Positions 8,501 to 16,236 of a stretch of DNA of 64,000 bases are shown here, one piece after another. A program made the translations under genes and the position numbers. The notes beneath the pieces are model-generated. The model worked only from the letters and a program-made list of their open reading frames with translations. It made no database searches and was not told the origin of the DNA. The first letter of the stretch is position 1, and each line of letters starts with the position of its first letter. This stretch comes from Terrimonas ginsenosidimutans (GTDB lineage Bacteria; Bacteroidota; Bacteroidia; Chitinophagales; Chitinophagaceae): positions 62,001 through 126,000 of the forward strand of contig NZ_JAKLTR010000011.1 in NCBI RefSeq assembly GCF_022012415.1, given 5' to 3'.

Positions 8501-10389
8501 AGCATCTCGAGGCCGGCTGCAATTCCTTTTACCGCTTCCTCAACCGGCTGCGCGTCTATGACTTTTTTTACACCGGCTGCTATTATTTTTTGCTCCGCAA
8601 CCTTCGCTTCGTATGGGGCGAGTGCTTCTTCTTTCAGGAGGAACTGAATCGTATCCTGAGATAGAGACCCGTTATACTGCTGAAGTGTTTCTTTCAGCTT
8701 ATTTACTTCTTCCGTGTTGATGTACCGAACGTTCTGAAGATCTATGAGTGCGCCCTGCATGCTTCTCGTAGCGGCGAGAAGTTCCACCAGTTGATCCAGC
8801 GAAGTGATGGTCGCATTCTTAACATCAACAACCAGCTGATTAACCCTTTTTTGCATTGCATGCAGTGAGTCTTTTGCATGCTGGCGCTGTGCCTGGACTT
8901 TAGCGAACTCATCTATAGCGGTGTTCGCAATATCCCTTATCTGTGCTAAAGGCTGTGCTAAATTGAACGTAGCATCATCCTTTAACCAGAAATAGGAATC
9001 TATAATATCATTTGTTCTTTTATTGATGTCTTCATAAAGATCCTCATAGCTGTCTTCTTTTTGCAAAAGCTGTATCACTTCCTGGCTTTCACTCATTGCG
9101 CTGACAATATCTTTATTACCGATCTTATACAGCACATTACTGCTCATCGCTGTATTTTCTTTCAGCGTTGCTGTATAAGGCGTTTGCCAGATCTGTACCT
9201 GGTGATGCCTGACGGCTTCGTTCTCTGAGCGGAAATAGATCAACGTGCCATCGTCAAACACGGTGAATCCATTACAAATGATCGGTGTTTCTACCTGTTG
9301 AATGATCATGTTGTACGACATCAGGACGTATGTATTGGACGTTCTCTGGTAGAAGATATACAGGAAGTCTTCACCATTTGGAGATGCAATGCTGCGGATA
9401 AATTCCAGTTCTGTAATTGAAGATTCAAAGATCTTGTATTCACCATTCTGGAGATAGTAACCGTTTGGAAAGATCACGCCCTGGTTATCGGGCAATAAAA
9501 TTGCGGCGTCAAGCAGGCTGGAGATAGGTACAACCTGTTTGGTGCGGACATTATATATATATGCACGGAAATCTTCCTGGTAAGGTTTGATCTTGATGGG
9601 GATCAGGTTGCCAAGATCTGCATAGTAATATTCAGCGTCGTCGAGTTGCTGATCCCTGTTCAATACAGGTTCAGCGTAAATGCCTTTACCTGAATCGGTA
9701 TTATTTTCGATCTTGAAAGTGATATCACCGTTAACGGCTTCGATAAAAACTTTATCAAGGATAGAAATATGCGGGTACAAGCCGAGGCGGCGGTTGCTGA
9801 GATCGGTTTTCAGCCACTCAAAATCGTGCTGCGAAGCTTTTCTTACCTCATGAATACTTCGGTCATCTACGTATACCAGCTGGCTTCCTTTGATCAGCCA
9901 TTTAAAAGCCTTGCGGTCATCCGGGCTTTTGCTGGTCTGAAAGATCATGTAGAGGTAGTTCTCCGTTTTGGTGAACTTGGCAAATATCGAATCCCGGTAG
10001 TATTTATAGAGATTGCTGAAATCTGTGATGAAATTCTGGTCCTCTATTAATGTCAGTGGTTGAGGTTCGAAATGATCTCCGGTAAATTTGTAAATGCTGA
10101 ATACATCGCTAAGCTTGATATCTTCCCTCAAACCGAAATGAACATTATAGGCAAAGATGGTCAGATCGCCAAAGGCCATGATGCCCCGGGCCACGCCATT
10201 ATTGTTAGTGGTGATACGCTGGTTGGCGACGAGTTGAAAGCCTGAAGAGTTGAAGATCTCTTTGCGGGCGGTATTCAGTTTAGCCAGGCGTTGCGCCAGA
10301 AGGAGCCGTTGTTCTTCAAGACGGTTTCGGATGATCTCGTATGTGCCGGAGTCGAGTACGGCGGATGTGTTGTTGTCAGTACCTGCCAT
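5545..10389 (-). CDS. Giant coiled-coil AAA+ ATPase ('DNA repair ATPase' family), last gene of PspA/flotillin operon
   Basis: The protein has 1614 residues. Residues 1-450 form the N-terminal domain shared by proteins usually named DNA repair ATPase. Roughly 480-830 is long coiled coil (QRQHAKDSLHAMQKRVNQL and similar), then a mixed helical region. The ATPase core sits near the C terminus: Walker A SPPGYGKTT near residue 1260, Walker B MLYVDDIQH near 1325, and sensor 1 MAGNPY near 1371. The core resembles the MoxR/AAA_5 lineage. Walker B ends in Asp-Asp where Asp-Glu is usual, so ATP hydrolysis may be slow or altered. No signal or membrane segment is present. Gene order (PspA, OB-fold membrane protein, flotillin, then this) argues for membrane remodelling rather than DNA repair; that role is inference. 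Confidence 0.9.
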   Translation of the reverse strand: MAGTDNNTSAVLDSGTYEIIRNRLEEQRLLLAQRLAKLNTARKEIFNSSGFQLVANQRITTNNNGVARGIMAFGDLTIFAYNVHFGLREDIKLSDVFSIYKFTGDHFEPQPLTLIEDQNFITDFSNLYKYYRDSIFAKFTKTENYLYMIFQTSKSPDDRKAFKWLIKGSQLVYVDDRSIHEVRKASQHDFEWLKTDLSNRRLGLYPHISILDKVFIEAVNGDITFKIENNTDSGKGIYAEPVLNRDQQLDDAEYYYADLGNLIPIKIKPYQEDFRAYIYNVRTKQVVPISSLLDAAILLPDNQGVIFPNGYYLQNGEYKIFESSITELEFIRSIASPNGEDFLYIFYQRTSNTYVLMSYNMIIQQVETPIICNGFTVFDDGTLIYFRSENEAVRHHQVQIWQTPYTATLKENTAMSSNVLYKIGNKDIVSAMSESQEVIQLLQKEDSYEDLYEDINKRTNDIIDSYFWLKDDATFNLAQPLAQIRDIANTAIDEFAKVQAQRQHAKDSLHAMQKRVNQLVVDVKNATITSLDQLVELLAATRSMQGALIDLQNVRYINTEEVNKLKETLQQYNGSLSQDTIQFLLKEEALAPYEAKVAEQKIIAAGVKKVIDAQPVEEAVKGIAAGLEMLIDILNSLKIEDTTQTTRIVEKISLIFASLNEVKAELVRTTTALRTQESTGEFHAQLTLLDQSIVNFLDLSNTPEKCEDYFTKISIQVEELESKFADFEEFVIKIADKRDEIIKAFNGKKEMLVTQINKRTTALEQIGMRVLKNIENKAQSFNDKESIYAFFSTDLMIDKVRNLVDELKELGDVAKAENLENLTKVAQETALRNLKDKSDLFVDGQNIISLGTYKFIVNKQVLDLTIVRRNDRLFYHLIGTSFYKEVTAESLYAHRTIWEQELISENSTVYRSEYLAYQTFLESLHQAEQWSFETFLNDRTERDYAAAYLKGVHNVDATVIYQGLKKLQEELGILQYSPAVRVAAQLFWFGLDEASRNKLQQLITAAYSIQESFPQSRRAAFVEKELSSKFLQSSLAYETVDAEDVAHYLYSEFSVSKHFTCSQQAMQLKKSFREYLQVKKRTDLFQQEVNNTGFDVTERFYIIQSWVIAYSQMHTEEFDAQYVDETVCLLLFKDHPYKERAASDTLVLEGLKGTHSVIEAEGRYKLSYHQFIKRLQTYVETVVPAFTSFNQLKEQLVKDYRQQLKITEFEPKVLSSFVRNRLINEVYFPLIGANLAKQIGAAGDDKRTARMGMLLLVSPPGYGKTTLMEYLAKTMGLHFVKINGPTIGHHITSIDPQEATTSGAREELKKINLSFEMADNVMLYVDDIQHCSPEFLQKFISLADGQRKMDGIFEGESRTYDLRGKRFCIVMAGNPYTESGEQFKIPDMLANRADVYNLGDVIGGSDLLFKLSLIENSVAENRYLQRISNRSFEDLYKLINYIETESELLPELEGNYNRQETDDAIAVLKNVIRIRNIVILVNQQYIASAAMKDAYRTEPAFKLQGSYRNMNKMTGKIVPLMNPEEVNTLILSHYEGESQTLTSDAEANLLRLKEIAGFMNEAEAARWQQIKEIFMKNNKFGMMKENDTSGQMLIQLSSFNEHLEAIAKAISKKN

Positions 10390-10454
10390 GTTAGTAGAAT
10401 AGTCGTTTCAATGGAAGTCTAAAATAGTGCCATGTACGTATTGCCGACGGCGCT

Positions 10455-10520
10455 GGGAGCCGCAAAGGCCGCAAAGATCTCTTTGCGGTCCTTGCGCTTC
10501 CTTTGCGTTCTCAGCGATAC
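10455..10520. repeat. CTTTGCGG-type repeat with a palindrome
   Basis: In the 164-bp gap between the flotillin and AAA+ genes lies a run of related words (CGCAAAG, TTTGCGG, CCTTGCG, CTTTGCG). It includes the 20-bp palindrome CCGCAAAGATCTCTTTGCGG at 10469-10488. Such words are a familiar dispersed intergenic repeat in Cytophaga/Chitinophaga-type genomes. Inside an operon it could modulate expression of the ATPase relative to the flotillin. Confidence 0.6.
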
Positions 10521-10553
10521 TCAAACGCGGATGCCGGTAGTGGCATAAAACAA

Positions 10554-12581
10554 TTACAGTTTCTTATTAGAGATCCCCAGGCTGCTTGCCAGGTTCGCCA
10601 GGTTCAGCAATGAAGAGCGGTCGCCTTCAGAGCTTTGCTGCTGCATTTTCAGGATAAGGCTTGAAATGGTCAGGTTCTTGATGTCATTCGTTGAGATATT
10701 ATACTTGTCTGCGAATCCGCGTATACGTTCCATCAGATCGCCACTGTTTGAGCCATCGCCGATCAACGCTGTTTTGATCTGTGTAGCGTTTTCACTCTCG
10801 TTGATCAAACGGTCAAAGCCTTTTGCATTGGAGATCTGGTTTACGATATTCTGGAAGAACATCGTTTCACCACCAACGATATCAATTCTTGCAGATTTCA
10901 ACGCATCACCCAATACCATTGCCTGAGCGTCTGCGATATCTTTCTGGATATTGATCTGTGCAAGTGCGATATCTTTTTCTTTTGCAAGAAGCAGTTTGAA
11001 CTCTTCGTGATCTTTACCAACTGCGTCAAGCTTCTTCATTGCCTCGGCTTTCTCTTCGATGCCGGCAGCTTCTGCCATCGCTTTCTCTTTGGTTACCTCG
11101 GCCTGTGTCAAACCTTCTTTTCGTTTTGCTTCTGCCATTTTCTCCACGACGTTCGCCTCAACGATTCCCTGTCTTTCCGTAGCGTCGGCTTTTGCCATCA
11201 TTACTTCAGCTTCAGACAGACCCAATGTAGCGTCTTCACGCGCCTGTGCTTCAGCAAGTATCTTGCGGGCTTCGGCTTGTTTGACCGCAGCTTCTTTTTT
11301 CGCTTCAGCGTCGATGATCAATTGTTTTGCCTTTTCTTCAGCAGCTTTCTTTTCCGCTTCAGCCTGTTTAACAGTGAAGATCAATTTCTCTTCTGCCTGC
11401 TGACTGGCCTGCGTAATACCAACTGTTTTCTTACGTTCCACGTCACGGAAGGCTTCGAGATCTTTCATTCCCTGCTGCTCTTCTACCACGCCTTTTTCCA
11501 AACGAACGCGATCGCGGATCACATCCTGGATATTCTTACGTTCAACCTCCAGTGTTTTTTCTTTTTCGATCTGGGCAAGTGTTACGATCTTTTCACGCTC
11601 TGTCGCTTCCAATGCGCGGTCTTTTTCCACGCGTTCCGTTTCTACAGCATTTGTACGCTGTTTGTTCTTTTCTGCGATAATGATCTGACGGAGCTTATTT
11701 TCTTCCTGAACGGCCAGTGATTCATCTGTTTTAATGCGGACAGTTTCTGCCTTCAACCTTTCTTCTTCACGAACCTTGATGATCTCAGCGTGTTCACGTG
11801 CTTTGATATTATCGATCTCGCGGCGTTGTTTTTCTTCCTTCTCTGCCATCTGACGATCCAGTTCGAGAATGGCTTCGCGCGCTTCAACGTTTTGTTTCTT
11901 GATCACTTTCTCTTCTTCACGTTTGATGAGGTTTGCCTTTACATTCTGCTCTGCGGTAAGCTCTGTGATCTTTTTGATCCCCTGGGAATCAAGGATATTT
12001 TGTGCACTGAGCCACTTGATCTCTGTTTGTTCAAGATAATCAATCGCGCAGTCATCAAGAATGTAACCGTTCAGATCGGTTCCGATGATATCAAGGATCT
12101 CTGTTCTGAATTCGCGACGAGCTTCATACAGTTCGATAAAATCAAATTTCTTACCAACTGTTTTTAATGCTTCCGAGAACTTGGCTTCAAAGAGGTTACG
12201 GAGTGTATCCACATCACTGGCTCTTTCTGTGCCAATGATCTGGGCAACGTTCAATACGTCGTCAACGTTTTTGTTTACACGTACGAAAAATGCCACTTTG
12301 ATATCAGCACGGATATTGTCTTTACAGATCAAGCCGTCACCTTCGAGGCGGTCGATCTGTAGTTTTTTTACAGAGATATCCATGATCTCCATTTTATGGA
12401 GGATCGGGATCACGTACATACCTTTATTGAAGGCTACTTTACCACCTCCAACACCAGTACGGACGATCGCTTTGCCCTGTGGAATTTTCTTGTAAAAAGT
12501 GGCAAAAGCAAAGAGGATAATAAAAATGAGAAATGCGATTCCCCCGATAAGCAGTAAGCTGATTCCGCCAAATGCTCCCAT
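10554..12581 (-). CDS. Flotillin-like SPFH protein (YqiK type)
   Basis: The protein has 675 residues. The N terminus is one membrane anchor (LLLIGGIAFLIFIILFAFATF, given here in part). The SPFH/band-7 domain follows to about residue 200 (GKAIVRTGVGGGKVAF, RADIKVAFFVRVN, LSAQNILDSQG). Then comes a very long Glu/Ala/Lys coiled coil (residues about 210-560) and a small C-terminal domain ending in LANLASSLGISNKKL. The length and layout match flotillins of the YqiK/YuaG group, which scaffold ordered membrane patches. The NfeD-like gene lies 67 bp upstream, the standard pairing for this family (YqiJ-YqiK, YuaF-FloT). The coiled coil yields long open frames on the opposite strand that should not be read as genes. 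Confidence 0.93.
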   Translation of the reverse strand: MGAFGGISLLLIGGIAFLIFIILFAFATFYKKIPQGKAIVRTGVGGGKVAFNKGMYVIPILHKMEIMDISVKKLQIDRLEGDGLICKDNIRADIKVAFFVRVNKNVDDVLNVAQIIGTERASDVDTLRNLFEAKFSEALKTVGKKFDFIELYEARREFRTEILDIIGTDLNGYILDDCAIDYLEQTEIKWLSAQNILDSQGIKKITELTAEQNVKANLIKREEEKVIKKQNVEAREAILELDRQMAEKEEKQRREIDNIKAREHAEIIKVREEERLKAETVRIKTDESLAVQEENKLRQIIIAEKNKQRTNAVETERVEKDRALEATEREKIVTLAQIEKEKTLEVERKNIQDVIRDRVRLEKGVVEEQQGMKDLEAFRDVERKKTVGITQASQQAEEKLIFTVKQAEAEKKAAEEKAKQLIIDAEAKKEAAVKQAEARKILAEAQAREDATLGLSEAEVMMAKADATERQGIVEANVVEKMAEAKRKEGLTQAEVTKEKAMAEAAGIEEKAEAMKKLDAVGKDHEEFKLLLAKEKDIALAQINIQKDIADAQAMVLGDALKSARIDIVGGETMFFQNIVNQISNAKGFDRLINESENATQIKTALIGDGSNSGDLMERIRGFADKYNISTNDIKNLTISSLILKMQQQSSEGDRSSLLNLANLASSLGISNKKL

Positions 12582-12648
12582 AGTAGTGTGTTTGTTTTAG
12601 GTTGAGTGAATAAGGACTTGTTATAGATATTAAGGTTGTCGAACTTTG

Positions 12649-13335
12649 TCAGACGATATTTTGCAGGTTGATCTCGCGCACAACCAGGTAAAATTTCTTA
12701 TCAGCTGATTCGTCGGCGATCATTACCTCAGCGTCATAGGGGATAGGTTCGCCGGTTTTACTTTTCACATTGATCCGCAGGATATCACTTTGAACTTTTA
12801 CTTCTGCTGCACCAATCGTATTGCCCGCAATGGTCGACTTCATTCTGGCGGTTCTTCCCAGCAGTTCCTGTGCTTCTTCCCCATTATAGCCCATAGCGTG
12901 GTATACTTTTATAAGTGGTTTCGTAGCGTATCTCGTGATCACAAATGCGACAAAGAAAACGGGGATCAGAATGAAGACTGATTTCCAGCCCCAGTTTGCC
13001 AGACCAAATGCGATCGAAGAGGTTAGTGTTACGATCCATGCGATGAACTTAAAGGTAGAATATACTACCATAAATGGCACTTTACCTATATTAACAAATT
13101 CGAGTGCTTTCTGGTAAAAGGGCTTATCGCCTGGAGAATCACCTCCCTCTACATCTGCATCGGTGTCTGTATCCACGTCCGCTCCGTGGGCATCAAGGTC
13201 GGCATCAACCTCCGCATCGCCAAACAAATCTCCGGCAATGAACGTAAAAATCCAGTAGATGGCGGTAATTCCGGTAAGAACCGTCATTATCGCATTACTA
13301 AGCGGGTGAAATAACAGATCAGTGATACTAAGCAT
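12649..13335 (-). CDS. NfeD/YqiJ-like membrane protein with OB-fold domain
   Basis: The protein has 228 residues. Three hydrophobic segments are seen: one near residues 12-35 (MTVLTGITAIYWIFTFIAGDL), and two between about 95 and 140 (SSIAFGLANWGW, FILIPVFFVAFVITRYA). An acidic loop full of Asp (DAEVDADLDAHGADVDTDTD) separates the first from the rest. The C-terminal 65 residues are a small beta-rich OB-like domain (LLGRTARMKSTIAG to FYLVVREI). This architecture matches the NfeD/YuaF/YqiJ partners of flotillins, where the OB domain is cytoplasmic. The gene lies between pspA and the flotillin in one operon. The Asp-rich loop is unusual and could bind divalent cations; that is speculation. Confidence 0.88.
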   Translation of the reverse strand: MLSITDLLFHPLSNAIMTVLTGITAIYWIFTFIAGDLFGDAEVDADLDAHGADVDTDTDADVEGGDSPGDKPFYQKALEFVNIGKVPFMVVYSTFKFIAWIVTLTSSIAFGLANWGWKSVFILIPVFFVAFVITRYATKPLIKVYHAMGYNGEEAQELLGRTARMKSTIAGNTIGAAEVKVQSDILRINVKSKTGEPIPYDAEVMIADESADKKFYLVVREINLQNIV

Positions 13336-13395
13336 AGTTGGAACTAATAAGGTTTATCGGAATTAACGATATAGAGGTATTATTGCCTTATCGTT

Positions 13396-13436
13396 CTCAT
13401 TACCTCACAAATTTTATTTGCTGTTGAGGTAATGAG
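13396..13436 (-). other. Intra-operon hairpin between pspA and the NfeD-like gene
   Basis: CTCATTACCTCA and TGAGGTAATGAG form a perfect 12-bp stem with a 17-nt loop. It lies just after the pspA stop in the direction of transcription and has no T run. It may be a processing or stabilising element that sets the PspA level apart from the downstream membrane proteins. Confidence 0.5.
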
Positions 13437-13453
13437 ACGGTAGGAATTGCGAT

Positions 13454-14179
13454 CTAATGATTGTTGCCTTCCGTATTATCCTGGATTCCCAGTTTTTCTT
13501 TGATTGCTTTCAGATCTTTTTCGATAGACAATGAATCATCTTTCAAAAGAGAATTAAGTTCATCTTTCAGACTGTTCTTGTCACGAGCGATCTCGCCATA
13601 CGCTTTTGATAAAGCTTCCTGGTCTTCCACTTTCGCTTTCATACGTTCCAGCATGGCGATGGTTCCGTTATTATCGAGTTGAGCCAGTTGCTTATTTACC
13701 TGCTCTGTCGCTTTGCTGACTTTTACGCGTGCTTTCAATGTTCTGAGTTCCTTCTCCCATTTCTCCATGTTGGATTTCAGGATCTCTGTATTGCGCAGCA
13801 TTTCTTTGGATGATTGCTGCAGTGCTACCACCTGGCCTCCGAGTTCTTCCGCCTCTGCGAAATACTTACGGCGGAGTGAAAGCGCTTCACGGGCCAGATC
13901 CTCGGCTTTTACCAGATCAACCTGTCCCGACTGTGCTTTTTGCATGATCAAGATAGCTTTTTCTGCATAATTCATCGACTCCTGCTGACAGTGAGCCTGG
14001 TCATTTTCTGTACGGATAGCGAGGGCTTTTACTTTTGCATAAGCTTCGGTTGCTTCCGTCAGGTCGTTCCTTAGTTCACGAAGGCCCTGTTCGGTCATTT
14101 TTACAGGATCTTCCATTTTATCCACGGCGGCATGTATTTCTGCCTGTCCAATTCTGAAGAGACGTTTGAAAATGTTCAT
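13454..14179 (-). CDS. pspA: PspA/IM30 (Vipp1, ESCRT-III-like) membrane-stress protein
   Basis: The protein has 241 residues and is almost entirely helical coiled coil. It opens with the short amphipathic helix MNIFKRLFRIGQAEIHAAVDKMEDPVKM (described here in part) that is typical of PspA/Vipp1. The family signature continues with LRELRNDLTEA and paired helices up to about residue 190. Proteins of this family are bacterial relatives of eukaryotic ESCRT-III. They assemble on damaged or stressed inner membrane. The gene is second in the operon, 42 bp after the YbjN-like gene. Its E. coli counterpart by context is YjfJ (next to YjfI) rather than the pspABC regulon member. The assignment is firm; the stress that triggers it here is unknown. 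Confidence 0.93.
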   Translation of the reverse strand: MNIFKRLFRIGQAEIHAAVDKMEDPVKMTEQGLRELRNDLTEATEAYAKVKALAIRTENDQAHCQQESMNYAEKAILIMQKAQSGQVDLVKAEDLAREALSLRRKYFAEAEELGGQVVALQQSSKEMLRNTEILKSNMEKWEKELRTLKARVKVSKATEQVNKQLAQLDNNGTIAMLERMKAKVEDQEALSKAYGEIARDKNSLKDELNSLLKDDSLSIEKDLKAIKEKLGIQDNTEGNNH

Positions 14180-14221
14180 GACGAATAAGTTTTATAGTTT
14201 TAAAATGACTTTCTATTATAG

Positions 14222-14614
14222 TTACAGTTTTGAAAAATCGATGATCTGCCGGGAAAACTCACTTAACAGGAGACCGAGGGAGTTCAGCGCTCCTTCCAAC
14301 TCATTGAAGTCGATGTTCTCCAACTGCATGGTGTAGCGGAACAAGACCTTATCGCCTTCTTCATTTATCACAAATGCGCCGTGGATCGTATCACGGTTCT
14401 TTTGCAGTAATTTTTTGAACATATCCATATTGTCCTCCCGGAAGGAAAACAGGTATTGTTCCATGATCAGGATAGGGGGAGCGATGCCAATAATGAGATT
14501 ATGGATCCCATCAGGTTGATTGTCGATCTTCAAAATCCCGTTCAATTCGTTCTTGTACACGATCCGGCAATTGAGTTTGAGGGCGAAATCTTCAATGGTA
14601 TCAATATAATTCAT
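14222..14614 (-). CDS. YbjN/CesT-like small protein, first gene of the PspA operon
   Basis: The protein has 130 residues. The ATG complementary to 14612-14614 (MNYIDTIEDF) is chosen because the longer frame to 14641 would overlap the -7 promoter element at 14639-14646. The protein shows an alpha-beta pattern like type-III-secretion-chaperone/YbjN folds: an N-terminal helix, four strands around PPILIMEQYLFSF and GAFVINEEGDKVLFRYTM, and a C-terminal helix. Related proteins next to pspA are annotated DUF2170 (E. coli YjfI) or 'molecular chaperone Tir'. It is cytosolic, and as the operon's lead gene it may be an adaptor or regulator of PspA. That role is inference. Confidence 0.75.
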   Translation of the reverse strand: MNYIDTIEDFALKLNCRIVYKNELNGILKIDNQPDGIHNLIIGIAPPILIMEQYLFSFREDNMDMFKKLLQKNRDTIHGAFVINEEGDKVLFRYTMQLENIDFNELEGALNSLGLLLSEFSRQIIDFSKL

Positions 14615-14638
14615 GGGCGTTGGTTTAAGCTGACTTAA

Positions 14639-14669
14639 CAAATCTACAACGTTTTATCATAAATGCAAA
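14639..14669 (-). promoter_or_regulatory. Promoter of the PspA/flotillin/AAA operon
   Basis: On the minus strand, TTTG (14669-14666) is followed after exactly 19 bp by TAGATTTG (14646-14639). This is a perfect match to the Bacteroidota housekeeping promoter TTTG-N19-TAnnTTTG. The predicted RNA start, near 14634, leaves about 20 nt of leader before the ATG at 14614. Confidence 0.85.
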
Positions 14670-14680
14670 AAATATTGGCA

Positions 14681-14711
14681 TTTGTGTTAAAAGAAATTAC
14701 AACTATCTTTG
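14681..14711 (+). promoter_or_regulatory. Promoter of the XRE regulator gene
   Basis: TTTG (14681-14684), 19 bp, then TATCTTTG (14704-14711) is again a perfect match. The two divergent -33 boxes lie only 11 bp apart, so one bound repressor could shut both. The regulator's ATG begins 6 bp after the -7 box, so its mRNA is probably leaderless. Confidence 0.85.
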
Positions 14712-14716
14712 CAGCC

Positions 14717-15394
14717 ATGACCAAGATCGGGGCAAATATCAAAAAAATCAGGACTACAAAGGGGTTGAGTCAACAAGCCTTTGCGGATCTGTTTACACTA
14801 ACCAGGGGTAATATCTCTTCTTATGAGGAAAGCAGGGCAGAACCAAGGATCGAGACTGTTGTGCAGATTGCCAATTATTTTTGCATACCCCTTGGCCAAT
14901 TTGTTACGCAGAACCTCACGATCAACGAGATCCTGAAGTTTAATGGCGACAAGCTCATCGAGGACGAGAACCATATTATCAAGCTGCAGCTGCATGAAGT
15001 GCCATTCATAAATGATAATATATATATGAAGTGTTGTTACCGGGAATTGCAGTTCAACGACTGGGGGGCTTTTCCCCGGCTGGTGCTTCCGGAAGCGAAC
15101 AATCACAATATGATAGCGCTTACGTTCAATCCCAATATTGCGCACCATGAATCGCTGCCTGAATATCGAATGCACGATGTGCTGATCTTTGAAGAGGTGA
15201 CGGAGGAGAATATTCATCTGTGCCACCATAAGACCGGCCTGTATACCGTCGACCGCGAGATCATGTTAGGCCGTTTTGAAATGAAAGAAGACCGGATCGA
15301 TCTCGTCTTGAATGATTTTAAAAAGCAACAGTTCGATTTCAAACACCGGATGACATTCTGGAAATTGTTTGCGGTTTACCAGCACGTGCTTTGA
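14717..15394 (+). CDS. XRE-family regulator divergent from the PspA operon
   Basis: The protein has 225 residues. It starts at ATG 14717 (MTKIGANIKKIRTTKGLSQQ) because a longer frame would begin inside the promoter. Residues 3-60 are a classic XRE helix-turn-helix (LSQQAFADLFTLTRGNISSYEESRAEP, given in two parts: the recognition helix is around NISSYEE). The C-terminal 150 residues are strand-rich (MHDVLIFEEV, GRFEMKEDRIDLVLND) and recall S24/LexA-like sensor domains of phage-type repressors, but no Ser/Lys dyad was recognised. Its divergent, interleaved promoters make it the likely regulator of the PspA/flotillin/AAA operon and of itself. Confidence 0.88.
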   Translation: MTKIGANIKKIRTTKGLSQQAFADLFTLTRGNISSYEESRAEPRIETVVQIANYFCIPLGQFVTQNLTINEILKFNGDKLIEDENHIIKLQLHEVPFINDNIYMKCCYRELQFNDWGAFPRLVLPEANNHNMIALTFNPNIAHHESLPEYRMHDVLIFEEVTEENIHLCHHKTGLYTVDREIMLGRFEMKEDRIDLVLNDFKKQQFDFKHRMTFWKLFAVYQHVL

Positions 15395-15551
15395 GAGGGG
15401 CCAAAGAAGACGGACCGCAGACAGTTATCAGGTCCGGGATTAGTGAACCCCATAACCCGAATTCAGAATTCCTATTTTTCTGCGAACTTCAAATGAGCTA
15501 CAGATTGGATGTTTGATCTGCCATATGGATCTGCGGTCCGTGGTCAATAAA

Positions 15552-16115
15552 TTATCCCTTTCGAACGTATTTCGTCAATATCACAATCATCTGTTCATTG
15601 ACTTTCCCTTCAATCTGCTCCGTATTATCCGGTACGAGTCTGATCTTTCTGACAACCGTCCCTTTTGTTGCAGTGAAGTTTGCCCCTTTCACATTCAGAT
15701 TTTGCGTTAATACAACAGTGTCTCCACTTTCGAGTACAGTCCCATTGCTGTCTTTATGAACATCCGCAACAATGAATGCGCTGGTAGCCCAATTAATAAC
15801 TGGTTCATCCAATTCTACTGAAGACATGATTTCCTGTGCCCATTCCTGGTCCCTGTTATTATACAGGATCCGGTAGCTTAATGCCTGCACAGACGGCTCT
15901 GTATTCCAGATGCTGCCGGCAAGGGATTGCCAGTATTGCTGGTCGTCGGTGCTGTCTAATTTGGAAAGACAGGTATTGCAAAGCGCTACCTCATTTTCAA
16001 TTACATCATTGTTTTTCGGGCTTACCGCATAGGCTATTGTGGCGGTTTCGGTCGTGCAAAGCTCGCAAAGACCCTGACATCTTTCAGCAAGTTTGGCTGT
16101 AATAGTAGAGCTCAT
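15552..16115 (-). CDS. yjdM: PhnA/YjdM-family zinc-ribbon protein
   Basis: The protein has 187 residues from the ATG complementary to 16113-16115 (MSSTITAKLAERCQGLCELC). Upstream in-frame codons to 16274 lack family sequence. The N terminus is a zinc ribbon with CxxC pairs (CQGLCELC and ALCNTCL). The C terminus is the compact PhnA domain (VLESGDTVVLTQNLNVKG to MIVILTKYVRKG), an SH3-like barrel. The family was once called alkylphosphonate utilisation protein PhnA, but it is not part of the C-P lyase. E. coli YjdM has no firmly known function. The middle segment (QQYWQSLAGSIWNTEPSVQ) is the extended version seen in many bacteria. It is divergent from the lipoprotein gene at 16283. Confidence 0.9.
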   Translation of the reverse strand: MSSTITAKLAERCQGLCELCTTETATIAYAVSPKNNDVIENEVALCNTCLSKLDSTDDQQYWQSLAGSIWNTEPSVQALSYRILYNNRDQEWAQEIMSSVELDEPVINWATSAFIVADVHKDSNGTVLESGDTVVLTQNLNVKGANFTATKGTVVRKIRLVPDNTEQIEGKVNEQMIVILTKYVRKG

Positions 16116-16236
16116 TTTTTCAATTTTAGTATTTCCCAGAGGCAAAAGAGGTCCTAAAGAAATAAAAATGTTCCAGGTTGAACAAATAAACCTTTTCAGT
16201 CGTAGTTTACCTTCATTCTTTCCGGTCCGCAGCTGT

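Noticed and set aside
5545-10389. Reading the giant ATPase as a DNA-repair protein
   Set aside because: The name comes from database transfer. No DNA-binding motif was seen, and all neighbours are membrane-stress proteins.
11007-11720. 237-codon frame opposite the flotillin gene
   Set aside because: It is rich in Phe, Leu and Cys, as expected from the complement of Glu/Ala/Lys coiled-coil codons. The flotillin on the other strand is certain.
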